Positions 46,887-55,080 of a DNA stretch of 64,000 bases are shown here, piece by piece. Each line of letters begins with the position of its first letter. Position 1 is the first letter of the stretch. Under the pieces are notes generated by a model. It made no database searches. It had not been told where the DNA came from and worked only from the letters and a program-made list of their open reading frames with translations. The translations under genes and the position numbers were made by a program. The DNA comes from CAYRFF01 sp964436125 (GTDB lineage: Bacteria > Bacteroidota > Bacteroidia > Chitinophagales > Saprospiraceae). Location: assembly GCA_964436125.1 (NCBI GenBank), contig CAYTBT010000001.1, forward strand, positions 85,420 to 149,419, written 5' to 3'.

Positions 46887-49027
46887 TATCGGATCTCCAT
46901 TCCGGCGTCAATATCGCCCGGATTAACAAAATAGAGTTTTCCATCTTCATCTTCTGACATCAATATCATACCATGCGACATCACGCCGCGGAGCTTCTTA
47001 GGCTGGAGATTCGCTAGGACGCAGACACGAGTACCGATGATCTCATCCGGCGTAAATTGCTCTGCAATCCCTGAGACGACAGTGCGTTCTTCATAACCAA
47101 GATCGACCTTCAGCTTCATAAGACGATCGGCATTTTTTACCGGCTCGGCATCTACAATTGTCCCGGAGCGGATGTCCATTTTGCTGAAATCGTTAAAGGT
47201 GATTTCCGGTTTCTGTTCTGTGTAATTCATATCCTTATTTTCTTTGGTCCCGCCTTGTATTGTCGCTTCAAGTTTATCAATCTGTGCTTGAATTACTTCA
47301 TCATCTATTCTCGTAAACAAGTGCTCGGCCTTATTTATTGTGTGACCGGCCGGAAGTGGACATTCCCCTTCTGCAAGCTTGTTGAGAAAGTCGTTGAGTT
47401 CGCCTTTTCCTTCAATCGGTGGCAGATTGAGCATCTCTTGCAATTTATCCGACTTGGTCGGCATAAACGGTCGCATGCATAATGTAATTGCCGCCGCATA
47501 TTGTGCTGCGAGGTTCATAATTGCTTTTACTGCTTCCGGTTCTTCTTTAATCAATTTCCACGGTTCATTGAACTGCAATAATTGATTGCCTGTAGCCGAT
47601 ATTTTCATCATGGCTTGTAGTGCTCCACGGAAGTCGAATGTCCTTAATGCTTCGCATTCGGCTTGAATCTGGTCAAATAAATCGATGAGTTCAGCATCGT
47701 GGAAAGAGTCTTCATCGCTGTCGGAAGCGGAGACAATCATTTCATTGGGATCAAATTCCGGCACCACTCCGTCGTAGTATTTGTGCAGGAGCACGAGCAC
47801 GCGATTTATAAAATTCCCCAGATTATTGACGAGCTCCGAATTGATGTGTTCCTGATACTCATTCCAGGTAAAATTGGAATCGCGGGATTCCGGCATCTTC
47901 CGCGTCAAGCTATACCGCAATTCATCGATGCGCTCCGGCAAGTCTTCGACATAATCTTTCACCCATACTGCCCAGTCGCGCGATGTCGATATTTTTTTGT
48001 CTTCGAGATTCATAAATTGATTGGCCGGGACATTAATCGGTAGATTGAAAGCACCATGCGCCTTCAACAATGCCGGAAAAATGATACAGTGGAAGACGAT
48101 ATTATCCTTTCCGATAAAATGTATCAAGGCTGAATCTTCATCTTGCCAGTAACTTGTCCAGTCGATGTCTTTCTCCTCGGCAAGTGCCTTGGTCGCCGAG
48201 ATATAGCCAATCGGTGCATCGAGCCACACATACATCTTTTTCCCTTCGGAATCTTCGATTTCATGGGGCACATCCACGCCCCAGTCGAGATCGCGGGTCA
48301 TAGAGCGGGCCTGAAGGCCGTTATCTATCCAGGATTTGCACTGCCCGATGACATGAGCTTTCCACTTGTCCGGATCGTGGTGAAATTCGCCGTCCAATGT
48401 TCCTTTTTCAATCCAATCGCGCAGCCATTCTTCATCCTTTTTCAAGGGCAAGTACCAGTGCGTCGTCTCCTTTAAGACCGGTGTTGAATTGGTCAATGTG
48501 GACTTCGGATTGATGAGTTCAGTAGGACTCAAGGACGAGCCGCAGCTCTCACATTGGTCGCCATAAGCTTCCGCAAATCCGCATTTGGGGCATTCTCCCG
48601 TGATGTATCTGTCCGCGAGGAATTGCTCTGCCTTTTCATCGTAATATTGCTCGGAAGTCTTCTTCTCAAATACTCCCTCATTGTACAAGGTCATAAAAAA
48701 CTCCTGAGATGTCTTATGGTGCAAGGGATCTGATGTCCTGAAATACTTGTCAAATGAAATTCCAGTCGCTTTAAATACTTCCACAAATTCCTTGTGATAC
48801 TTATCGATTATTTCTTGAGGTGATATGCCTTCTTTATGTGCACGCATGGTAATTGCTGCACCATTTTCATCCGATCCGCAGACATAGAAAACATCTTTTC
48901 CCATCAATCTGAGGAATCGGACATAAATATCAGCTGAAAGATAAGCCCCGGCCAGATGTCCGATGTGTAAAGGACCATTGGCATACGGGAGCGCCGATGT
49001 AATAAGGTAACGTTGAGGTCTATTCAT
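46886..49027 (-). CDS. metG: Methionyl-tRNA synthetase MetG
   Basis: The 713-residue class I synthetase charges tRNA-Met. HIGH motif in GPLHIGHLAGAY (about residue 21), zinc knuckles CPKCGFAEAYGDQCESCG, and the KMSKS loop as KISTS in EDKKISTSRDWAVW; a C-terminal Trbp111/EMAPII-like tRNA-binding domain (about 605-713, MDIRSGTIVDAEPV, LANLQPKKLRGVMSHGM) is present. Length and order are normal for Bacteroidota. Confidence 0.97.
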   Translation of the reverse strand: MNRPQRYLITSALPYANGPLHIGHLAGAYLSADIYVRFLRLMGKDVFYVCGSDENGAAITMRAHKEGISPQEIIDKYHKEFVEVFKATGISFDKYFRTSDPLHHKTSQEFFMTLYNEGVFEKKTSEQYYDEKAEQFLADRYITGECPKCGFAEAYGDQCESCGSSLSPTELINPKSTLTNSTPVLKETTHWYLPLKKDEEWLRDWIEKGTLDGEFHHDPDKWKAHVIGQCKSWIDNGLQARSMTRDLDWGVDVPHEIEDSEGKKMYVWLDAPIGYISATKALAEEKDIDWTSYWQDEDSALIHFIGKDNIVFHCIIFPALLKAHGAFNLPINVPANQFMNLEDKKISTSRDWAVWVKDYVEDLPERIDELRYSLTRKMPESRDSNFTWNEYQEHINSELVNNLGNFINRVLVLLHKYYDGVVPEFDPNEMIVSASDSDEDSFHDAELIDLFDQIQAECEALRTFDFRGALQAMMKISATGNQLLQFNEPWKLIKEEPEAVKAIMNLAAQYAAAITLCMRPFMPTKSDKLQEMLNLPPIEGKGELNDFLNKLAEGECPLPAGHTINKAEHLFTRIDDEVIQAQIDKLEATIQGGTKENKDMNYTEQKPEITFNDFSKMDIRSGTIVDAEPVKNADRLMKLKVDLGYEERTVVSGIAEQFTPDEIIGTRVCVLANLQPKKLRGVMSHGMILMSEDEDGKLYFVNPGDIDAGMEIR
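48566..48577 (-). repeat. TTTGCGNAAGCT motif, N=G
   Basis: Exact copy within metG, sense (FAEAYG codons). Confidence 0.9.
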
Positions 49028-49086
49028 GAATGCTGCATTTTAAAGTGCGAATATAAGACAATTTGTAGAGTTGTAAAGATGTGAAC

Positions 49087-49162
49087 AATTATCAATTATC
49101 AATTGAACATTCCTCATTGCACATTCCTCATTGTTCATTGCTCATTGCTCATTGCTCATTAC
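49087..49162 (-). repeat. Heptameric repeat, locus H3
   Basis: Units of 7 bases (TCATTGT, TCATTGC, TCAATTA variants) fill the gap between metG and the LytTR gene; the same units occur at 16.5 and 56.5 kb. Confidence 0.8.
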
Positions 49163-49164
49163 CA

Positions 49165-49911
49165 TCAACCCAACCATTCCTTAAAACCAGAGATCCTTTC
49201 GCGTGCAACGATGATATCATCACCTTCCACACCAGTTAATTTAATTTTTAGGCGGTTACTTGAATAACGAATGATATCCGCAATATAATTTACATTGATT
49301 GTGCAGGATCGATTTACCATAAAAAAAATGTGCGGGTCGAGCTCAGCAGTAATAGAAGTCAATGACGACTCAATAGGAAAAGTACGTCCGCTTGAGGATT
49401 GATGAAGAAAGGTCGCTTTATCGCGGCTGAACAAATGCGTGATATCATTACAATTTACGATGGTATATTTATCGCCGATCTTGAAGGAAATCCGTGATTT
49501 ATATTTATTACCAGCTATCAAGTTCTTCAGGATATCTATATCTAATCCACGACCTTTGAACTGTAATTGATTATATTTATCAAGAGCAGCTTTAAGTTCC
49601 TTTATCTGAATCGGTTTTAATAAATAGTCGATACTGTTTTGCTTAAATGCATTGATGGCGTATTTATCAAAAGCAGTAGTAAAAATAATAGGGCTGCGTA
49701 AAGCAACTTCTTGCAGATATTCAAATACTATACAATCACTCAGATGAATATCCATCAGATACAGGTCTGGTTCATTATGTGTCTTTAGATAAGAATCCAA
49801 TGCACTTGCAGAGGTGAACATTTCCAGTACTGTATAACCGAGTTGCGTAACAACTTTCTTCAATCGTCTGCCGGCAACGGCTTCATCCTCCAGAATGATT
49901 ATATTTTTCAT
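49165..49911 (-). CDS. LytTR family response regulator
   Basis: The 248-residue protein has an N-terminal receiver (acidic DE pair in LEDEAV, phosphoacceptor Asp in LYLMDIHLSD, Lys in LLKPIQ) and a C-terminal LytTR DNA-binding domain (about 140-248, VNCNDITHLFSRDKATFL, MVNRSCTINVNYI). It overlaps the kinase gene by four bases (ATGA), so both are made together as a two-component pair. Confidence 0.95.
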   Translation of the reverse strand: MKNIIILEDEAVAGRRLKKVVTQLGYTVLEMFTSASALDSYLKTHNEPDLYLMDIHLSDCIVFEYLQEVALRSPIIFTTAFDKYAINAFKQNSIDYLLKPIQIKELKAALDKYNQLQFKGRGLDIDILKNLIAGNKYKSRISFKIGDKYTIVNCNDITHLFSRDKATFLHQSSSGRTFPIESSLTSITAELDPHIFFMVNRSCTINVNYIADIIRYSSNRLKIKLTGVEGDDIIVARERISGFKEWLG

Positions 49912-50930
49912 AATAATGGTAAATATACGGTAAAAGAATAGGTTTCGTCTTTGATATAAAAAGCCTTGCTAGTAAGGAGTGCATATCTTTCCTTTATGTT
50001 TCGTAATCCCATCCGGGTCGTATTCCTTACATTGCGTTTACACTTATTATTCCGCACCACGAGATACCCATTTTCCTGGCAAATATCTATTTTGAGTGGA
50101 GTTTCTGCACTAAATTTATTGTGTTTAATCGCATTTTCCAACAATAACTGAAGTACTAGTGCCGGAATCTGCTTTCCATAAGCTACCTCCGGGACATGCA
50201 CATCAAGAAAAATACTATCTTCAAATCTCATTGAATGCAATTTCAAGTACTCCTTTGCAAATGTTATTTCTTCATTCAATTGTGATAATTCTTCATTCCG
50301 TTGTTCCAGAATACGCCGGTAAATCAGTGATAGACCATTTAAGAATTCCTGTGCCTTCTCTTTGTCCTCATCAATCAGTCCTGAAAGCACATTAAAGCTG
50401 TTAAACAGAAAATGCGGATCAATATGTGCCTGCATGGTTGCGAGTTGTGTTTTTAGGTTTCTCTCTCTCAATTCGGCATTAATCTTCGTCTGTTGTATCA
50501 TCGCATCATAAAAGTGATATGCATGAAAAACAAGCGTCATAATCACCGAAATAACAAGTGCAATTATGTAAAATAAGCGATTTCTTGGAGCAATTAATAC
50601 GCTGTAATCATATCCCTTATACCATACCCAATATATAAAATTAAGGATAAAGACAACGAGCATCGTTAGTACAATTGATCCTATAGCGCCGACAATCGCT
50701 CTTTCCCCCGGAGCTTCCTGCCATGGGTAATATCTGTTCAGTACATCAAAAAATACAGGCACAACAATTCCGAGTGTAAGACCATAATAAATATTATAAA
50801 ATAGCTGTATTTTTACCATTTCTACGCTCACCTTACCGTAAGCCAATACCATAACCGGTACTGATACAAGGCAGATTGCTATTACAATTTTCAACGCAAA
50901 AATAAACCTCTTTGTAATATAATCTATCAT
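49908..50930 (-). CDS. LytS-type sensor histidine kinase
   Basis: The 340-residue protein has four predicted membrane helices (about 10-140) and the His_kinase core with phosphoacceptor in ATMQAHIDPHFLFNSFNVLSGL (His about 195), RYRR-like LIYRRILEQ, and an ATPase part (LVLQLLLENAIKHN, GLRNIKERY). It has no extracytoplasmic sensor domain of size. A variant TTTGTGGAAGCTAA motif is 25 bases upstream of the ATG. Confidence 0.93.
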   Translation of the reverse strand: MIDYITKRFIFALKIVIAICLVSVPVMVLAYGKVSVEMVKIQLFYNIYYGLTLGIVVPVFFDVLNRYYPWQEAPGERAIVGAIGSIVLTMLVVFILNFIYWVWYKGYDYSVLIAPRNRLFYIIALVISVIMTLVFHAYHFYDAMIQQTKINAELRERNLKTQLATMQAHIDPHFLFNSFNVLSGLIDEDKEKAQEFLNGLSLIYRRILEQRNEELSQLNEEITFAKEYLKLHSMRFEDSIFLDVHVPEVAYGKQIPALVLQLLLENAIKHNKFSAETPLKIDICQENGYLVVRNNKCKRNVRNTTRMGLRNIKERYALLTSKAFYIKDETYSFTVYLPLL

Positions 50931-51030
50931 CCGACAATCGTACTTATTTTTAAATTAGCTTCCACAAATATCTCTAGTTTTCACCCTTTTACATTGCTTT
51001 CTTTCATAAAGGTACTATTCCTTCATAACA

Positions 51031-51069
51031 TAGGGATATAACAGCTGCTACGCAACTGTTATATCCCTA
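51031..51069. terminator. Hairpin downstream of DUF2141 gene
   Basis: TAGGGATATAACAG (51031-51044) and CTGTTATATCCCTA (51056-51069) are exact inverted repeats, 22 bases after the DUF2141 stop; probable terminator. Confidence 0.75.
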
Positions 51070-51091
51070 TTGCTTACAAGCTCTGGCCTAT

Positions 51092-51511
51092 TCAGAAGTG
51101 CACCTCAACTGTCTTGTCCGCTTTCAGGTCAAATTCCGCATCCTTCCACTGTGGTGGACCGAATCTACCTATTGCTCCACGAGAGCAAGCATAAGCTTCC
51201 ACCAGTCTTCCGTATTCATCGCTGTCTAGTTTCCCATTTCCATTCATATCATGGAATGCTGAGATCGCATATTTGCCGGAAGGAAGATCTTTAAAAGTAA
51301 CTTTTATGGTACCATTCTCAATCTTTTTTACAGCGCCGCGATAGGTCTTCACGAGCCAGCTGTTCTGTGTATAAAGGCCGACATATACCCTACCTTCATC
51401 CGTTGTAAATCCATCAAGTGTAACCGTTAATTGATGTGTTGTCTGTGCTTGCATTATGCCGATAAGCATAAAGTTCAATAAAATAATTGCCATTGTTTTC
51501 ATAAATCTCAT
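51092..51511 (-). CDS. DUF2141 domain protein, secreted
   Basis: The 139-residue product has a signal peptide (cleaved near residue 22, IMQAQ) and a DUF2141 beta-sandwich: GFTTDEGRVYVGLYTQNSWL, FKDLPSGKYAISAFHDMNGNGKLD, then RFGPPQWKDAEFDL. The family is periplasmic or exported; no function is known. It is monocistronic. Confidence 0.9.
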   Translation of the reverse strand: MRFMKTMAIILLNFMLIGIMQAQTTHQLTVTLDGFTTDEGRVYVGLYTQNSWLVKTYRGAVKKIENGTIKVTFKDLPSGKYAISAFHDMNGNGKLDSDEYGRLVEAYACSRGAIGRFGPPQWKDAEFDLKADKTVEVHF

Positions 51512-51625
51512 ATTTTTAAATGATTAAATTTATTAACTTCAAATATGAGACACTTAACGCCGACAGAAAAAGAAAAAGTGACAAGTCGTAGAATAAGGGT
51601 GATGAATCGTAGTCTATTGATACCA

Positions 51626-52516
51626 TTATTGCTTTCCGGCTCGACGTAACTTCCATAACCAGGTAGGCTTCTGTAGTCTATACACAGGATACACAACATC
51701 TTCGGCACCGAGTTTCATATTAAACCTTCTTACTCCGGGAATATTGGAGCCGCCCAGATCCCAGATTTTATAGTCATTACGTAATTCCTGGATAATGGCA
51801 TATTTCATGTATTCATGTGAACCGCGTTGATTTATCTCATAATTCTTGGCTGATAAGATGCCATATACCGTGTCATTGTGTCCTACAAGTAAATTGGTCG
51901 CGAGGTCTCTGCCCGATGCATCGACAAGCACGTATAATCTGGTATCAAATGCCTGGGCCAATCTGCGATAAATACTTTTCATCCTCTCGATGCTCCACTT
52001 GTCGATGTGCCGCCGTTCAAAACTCATCGCATAAAGCACATAAAATCTCTCTATTTCATCTGTGCATACAAGCCTGCACGATTGAGCTTTACGCAGATTA
52101 TTCCGCAAGCGCTTACTGAAGTCGGAAAATTCCCGGGGATAATCCTTCAAATCAAAATACTGTCGATGTCGGACAGATCTCTTAAAAGTGGCAAGCAATG
52201 GCTCTGGACTTCTTTTATTTCTGTCGCTGATAATCATCTCAACGAATGTTCCTACATTCTCCGGAGAATCGCGATAGATATCTTTATCTCCCAATGTAAC
52301 TATCCCATTATCATGCGCAAGCTCGGCAGGTGCATAAAGATTGATGCCATATTTATTCCGCTTGACAATATGTGTCATCCATTCGATTCCCTCATTTGTT
52401 TCACTGACTAAGCCGGTCCATTCATTATGCACGACATCGAGGAAAGCTGGTTGATAGTACAGCGGCAGACCTTCCGGAAGGTTGTTGATATAAGCTTGCT
52501 TGTCGTGGGTAATCAT
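51626..52516 (-). CDS. GNAT/FemAB-like acetyltransferase in glycan operon
   Basis: About 296 residues with the GNAT_6 (BioF2-like) pattern: LPLYYQPAFLDVV near the start, RLRNNLRKAQSCRL, MSFERRH, and a C-terminal acyl-CoA/FemAB-like half ending IWDLGGSNIPGVRRFNMKLGAE. The ATG at 52516 is preferred to an in-frame TTG at 52543. It lies last in an operon with WecE-, WecF- and Wzx-like proteins; N-acetylation of dTDP-4-amino-4,6-dideoxygalactose, as WecD does, is a plausible but unproven role. Confidence 0.75.
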   Translation of the reverse strand: MITHDKQAYINNLPEGLPLYYQPAFLDVVHNEWTGLVSETNEGIEWMTHIVKRNKYGINLYAPAELAHDNGIVTLGDKDIYRDSPENVGTFVEMIISDRNKRSPEPLLATFKRSVRHRQYFDLKDYPREFSDFSKRLRNNLRKAQSCRLVCTDEIERFYVLYAMSFERRHIDKWSIERMKSIYRRLAQAFDTRLYVLVDASGRDLATNLLVGHNDTVYGILSAKNYEINQRGSHEYMKYAIIQELRNDYKIWDLGGSNIPGVRRFNMKLGAEDVVYPVYRLQKPTWLWKLRRAGKQ

Positions 52517-52588
52517 GTAGAGAAGTTCATAGTTAATAGACAAAATAATAAAAGAGAAAGCGGCATAAATGTTGAAAATATGCCTGCA

Positions 52589-53911
52589 TTACTGCTTTTT
52601 CTGTTTTCGCAGGACAATTTCTTGCTTAAACAAGTGGTATAAATTCCTCCAATCCGGCATAAGAGCTGCAAAATACTCCCTAAATGAAGCCCCACATAAA
52701 GGATGAATCATAAATTTCCAGGCAAGAATACTTAATCCGATCATCGTAAAAGATAGCACAAATGCTACGACTTCAATGGTAAATTGTGCACCGACATAAA
52801 CGGCAATAGGCATTATAAATAAAACAAGGAGATTCCAGTAGAATTCAACGTCGGTACGTCCGGTCGCAATAATAAGCGAACTGATCGGATTTCCAATAGA
52901 ACGCAAGAACATATATATGCAGAGAATCTGGGCAATTATTACGATATACAGGTAATCTGCTCCATAAAATACGAGAACCAATGGATAAGCAAAGATTGCC
53001 ATCAGTAGATATGCGGTAAAATTGGCAGTAGAGACAATGTTGAGAAAGGATAGAAATTTCGCTCGAAGCTGTTTTTCATTTTCTTGTAATAAGGATAAAA
53101 CAGGGCTTGCCACGCTTGTGATAATCGGATTTATAATGCTGATCGGTTTTCTTACGAGCTGCTTGGCAAGGCTATAGGCACCGAGTACTTCTGAGCCGAA
53201 GAACTTCCCAATCAGCAAGATATCAATATCCCGATTAAAATAGTTGATAATTTGCCCGCCTACTTGATAAATGCCGATTTTTAAAAATGGACCTGTTTCT
53301 TTATAGTTAAAATGCAATAAAAGGCCATAACTGCGCAATCCATTGATGAAGTAAACAAGATTGGAGGTGGCGTATTGCACTAGTGCCGCATAAATTAATG
53401 CCAGCACTCCATAAGCTTCCACTGCGCAATAAATTCCAACTATTAGGCTTATGACCGCTGCTGTTATTTCGGTAAATGCTATAAATCGGAATTCCAGCTC
53501 TTTTTGCTTTATCGTATGAAATTGTTGGCCGATTGCTGAAAAGATAATACTCACCGAGGCAAGTGGTATCAAGTATCTCAACTCCGCTTCTTCATAAAAA
53601 TGGGCTATCACTGGACTTAAGATGAAGATTATCGCACAGAGGATTAAGCTAAAAAGAAAATTGAGCCAATACAGACTCGCATATTCTCTCCTGCTTATTT
53701 CTTGTTTATGCAGGATAGCGGTAGGTAAGCCCATGTTCATGAACAAACTCATAAAACCGAGGATAAATGTCACCAATGCCATTAATCCAAAGTCTTCTGC
53801 CTCAAGGTATCTCGCCAATACTGCTATCTTCAATAGACCAATAATCGCAAGGGTAAACTTCGTTACCGTTGTCCATTTTACGCCCGATATGGTTTTATCT
53901 CTTAATGACAT
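52589..53911 (-). CDS. Lipid-linked oligosaccharide flippase (Wzx/MOP family)
   Basis: The 440-residue membrane protein has about 12-14 helices and the polysaccharide synthase/Wzx start GVKWTTVTKFTLAIIGLLKIAVLARYLEAEDFGLMAL. It would flip lipid-linked glycan across the inner membrane. Its start overlaps the end of the WecF-like gene by 10 bases, so the genes are coupled. The general RfbX/MurJ-like superfamily is certain; the substrate is inferred from neighbours. Confidence 0.92.
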   Translation of the reverse strand: MSLRDKTISGVKWTTVTKFTLAIIGLLKIAVLARYLEAEDFGLMALVTFILGFMSLFMNMGLPTAILHKQEISRREYASLYWLNFLFSLILCAIIFILSPVIAHFYEEAELRYLIPLASVSIIFSAIGQQFHTIKQKELEFRFIAFTEITAAVISLIVGIYCAVEAYGVLALIYAALVQYATSNLVYFINGLRSYGLLLHFNYKETGPFLKIGIYQVGGQIINYFNRDIDILLIGKFFGSEVLGAYSLAKQLVRKPISIINPIITSVASPVLSLLQENEKQLRAKFLSFLNIVSTANFTAYLLMAIFAYPLVLVFYGADYLYIVIIAQILCIYMFLRSIGNPISSLIIATGRTDVEFYWNLLVLFIMPIAVYVGAQFTIEVVAFVLSFTMIGLSILAWKFMIHPLCGASFREYFAALMPDWRNLYHLFKQEIVLRKQKKQ

Positions 53912-55080
53912 TTCCCCTGTATCAATAATGGCTCAATTCCTCGCCTTAAACTTTCACAGATATTCTGTAAGGATATTTCTTCACTTAAAATCTGTCGATT
54001 CATTTGTTTCTGCTCCGGACTCAATGGTGTATAAATATGACGCCTTTCTTTCGCCAATTTCTCCATAGAAAAAACTGTACATTGTAAGCGCTTCAGATAG
54101 TGGTAAAAAGTATTCCGCTCGCTGAGATAAACCTTCGCCCCACGATACAACATATCCAGGATATTTCCCACGGCTTGTTGTCGATAATTATTCATTATGA
54201 CGATGCCACAGCTTTGCGTAAGCTGCTGATACTCTTCCAGTGGTAAATATTCCAAAAGTGGGCGAAAATTTTCTCCCAGAAGTGCTTTCCCTCGCTCGAG
54301 TATCGCCTCCTTATACTTCAATTGACCATAACTTAAGGGCGTAATTACTTTTCTACCATCCAGATCAAGCTCCTTCAATATGTCCATTGCCTCCAGATGA
54401 TTACAAGAAGGGAAAGCGGAATTTCCCAGCAAAATATTTTGTCCCTCTATAAACTCACTTTGCCCTTTCAAGATAATATCCAGCGGATAATACGTAAACT
54501 TTATCCATTGTGCATCTTCCTTCAACAAGCCCATTTCCCTGACATGTGTTACTTCTTCTTCATAGATGCTTGAAATATAGTCCACCTCTTTCATCGCTTT
54601 TTTAATCAAAACATCTGAATGTGTTCTACCTTTCCACAATCGATAAAATAGAGGCCGTAGCATATCCTTTATAAGCGATAAATTTCTCGAGAAAAAAGTC
54701 TTCTGAGTCAGAGGGCCGTATATATCCTTCTTCTCAATCGCAGTATTATTATACACCTCCATGCCAAATACCGTCCATAGCAGATAAAAGCGATTCTTTA
54801 ACAGAAGCACAAGCTTCGCTTGTGCTTCTGTTAAACCGTGGAAGACAAGCACTTGTGCTCCTTCGACCATGGAGGAAACATCCTCGAGATAAGTTTCATT
54901 TACCGCGACATACTCATAATTTCTCTCCGTAGAAACATATTCCGGACGACTCTTTTCATTCTCCATAAGAATAAGAAATCGATTCTCCCTCGGAAAAGCA
55001 CTATTATAGACATCATAAGCGGCATCGATAAACTTTTCATCCGTTGCGATATGAACAATTGAAGCTCGACTACTACCCAT
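53902..55080 (-). CDS. WecF-like 4-acetamido-4,6-dideoxygalactosyltransferase (GT56)
   Basis: About 392 residues resembling the TDP-Fuc4NAc:lipid II transferase: IVHIATDEKFIDAAYDVYN near the start, VLVFHGLTEAQ ... LLWTVFGMEVYNN, ILLGNSAFPSCNHLEAMDIL and VIMNNYRQQAVGNILDMLYRGAKVYLSE. The ATG at 55080 is chosen; it overlaps the transaminase stop by 8 bases. In the common-antigen pathway this enzyme adds Fuc4NAc to a lipid-linked disaccharide. A perfect 18-bp hairpin is embedded at 54797-54835. Confidence 0.85.
   Translation of the reverse strand: MGSSRASIVHIATDEKFIDAAYDVYNSAFPRENRFLILMENEKSRPEYVSTERNYEYVAVNETYLEDVSSMVEGAQVLVFHGLTEAQAKLVLLLKNRFYLLWTVFGMEVYNNTAIEKKDIYGPLTQKTFFSRNLSLIKDMLRPLFYRLWKGRTHSDVLIKKAMKEVDYISSIYEEEVTHVREMGLLKEDAQWIKFTYYPLDIILKGQSEFIEGQNILLGNSAFPSCNHLEAMDILKELDLDGRKVITPLSYGQLKYKEAILERGKALLGENFRPLLEYLPLEEYQQLTQSCGIVIMNNYRQQAVGNILDMLYRGAKVYLSERNTFYHYLKRLQCTVFSMEKLAKERRHIYTPLSPEQKQMNRQILSEEISLQNICESLRRGIEPLLIQGKCH
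54213..54224 (+). repeat. TTTGCGNAAGCT motif, N=T
   Basis: Exact copy within the WecF-like gene, antisense. Confidence 0.9.
54797..54835. repeat. Perfect 18-bp stem hairpin inside the WecF-like gene
   Basis: Arms 54797-54814 and 54818-54835 are exact inverted repeats with a 3-base loop; on the coding strand the cap reads GC-GAA-GC, an ultra-stable DNA mini-hairpin. It encodes LTEAQAKLVLLLK in frame. Confidence 0.95.
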
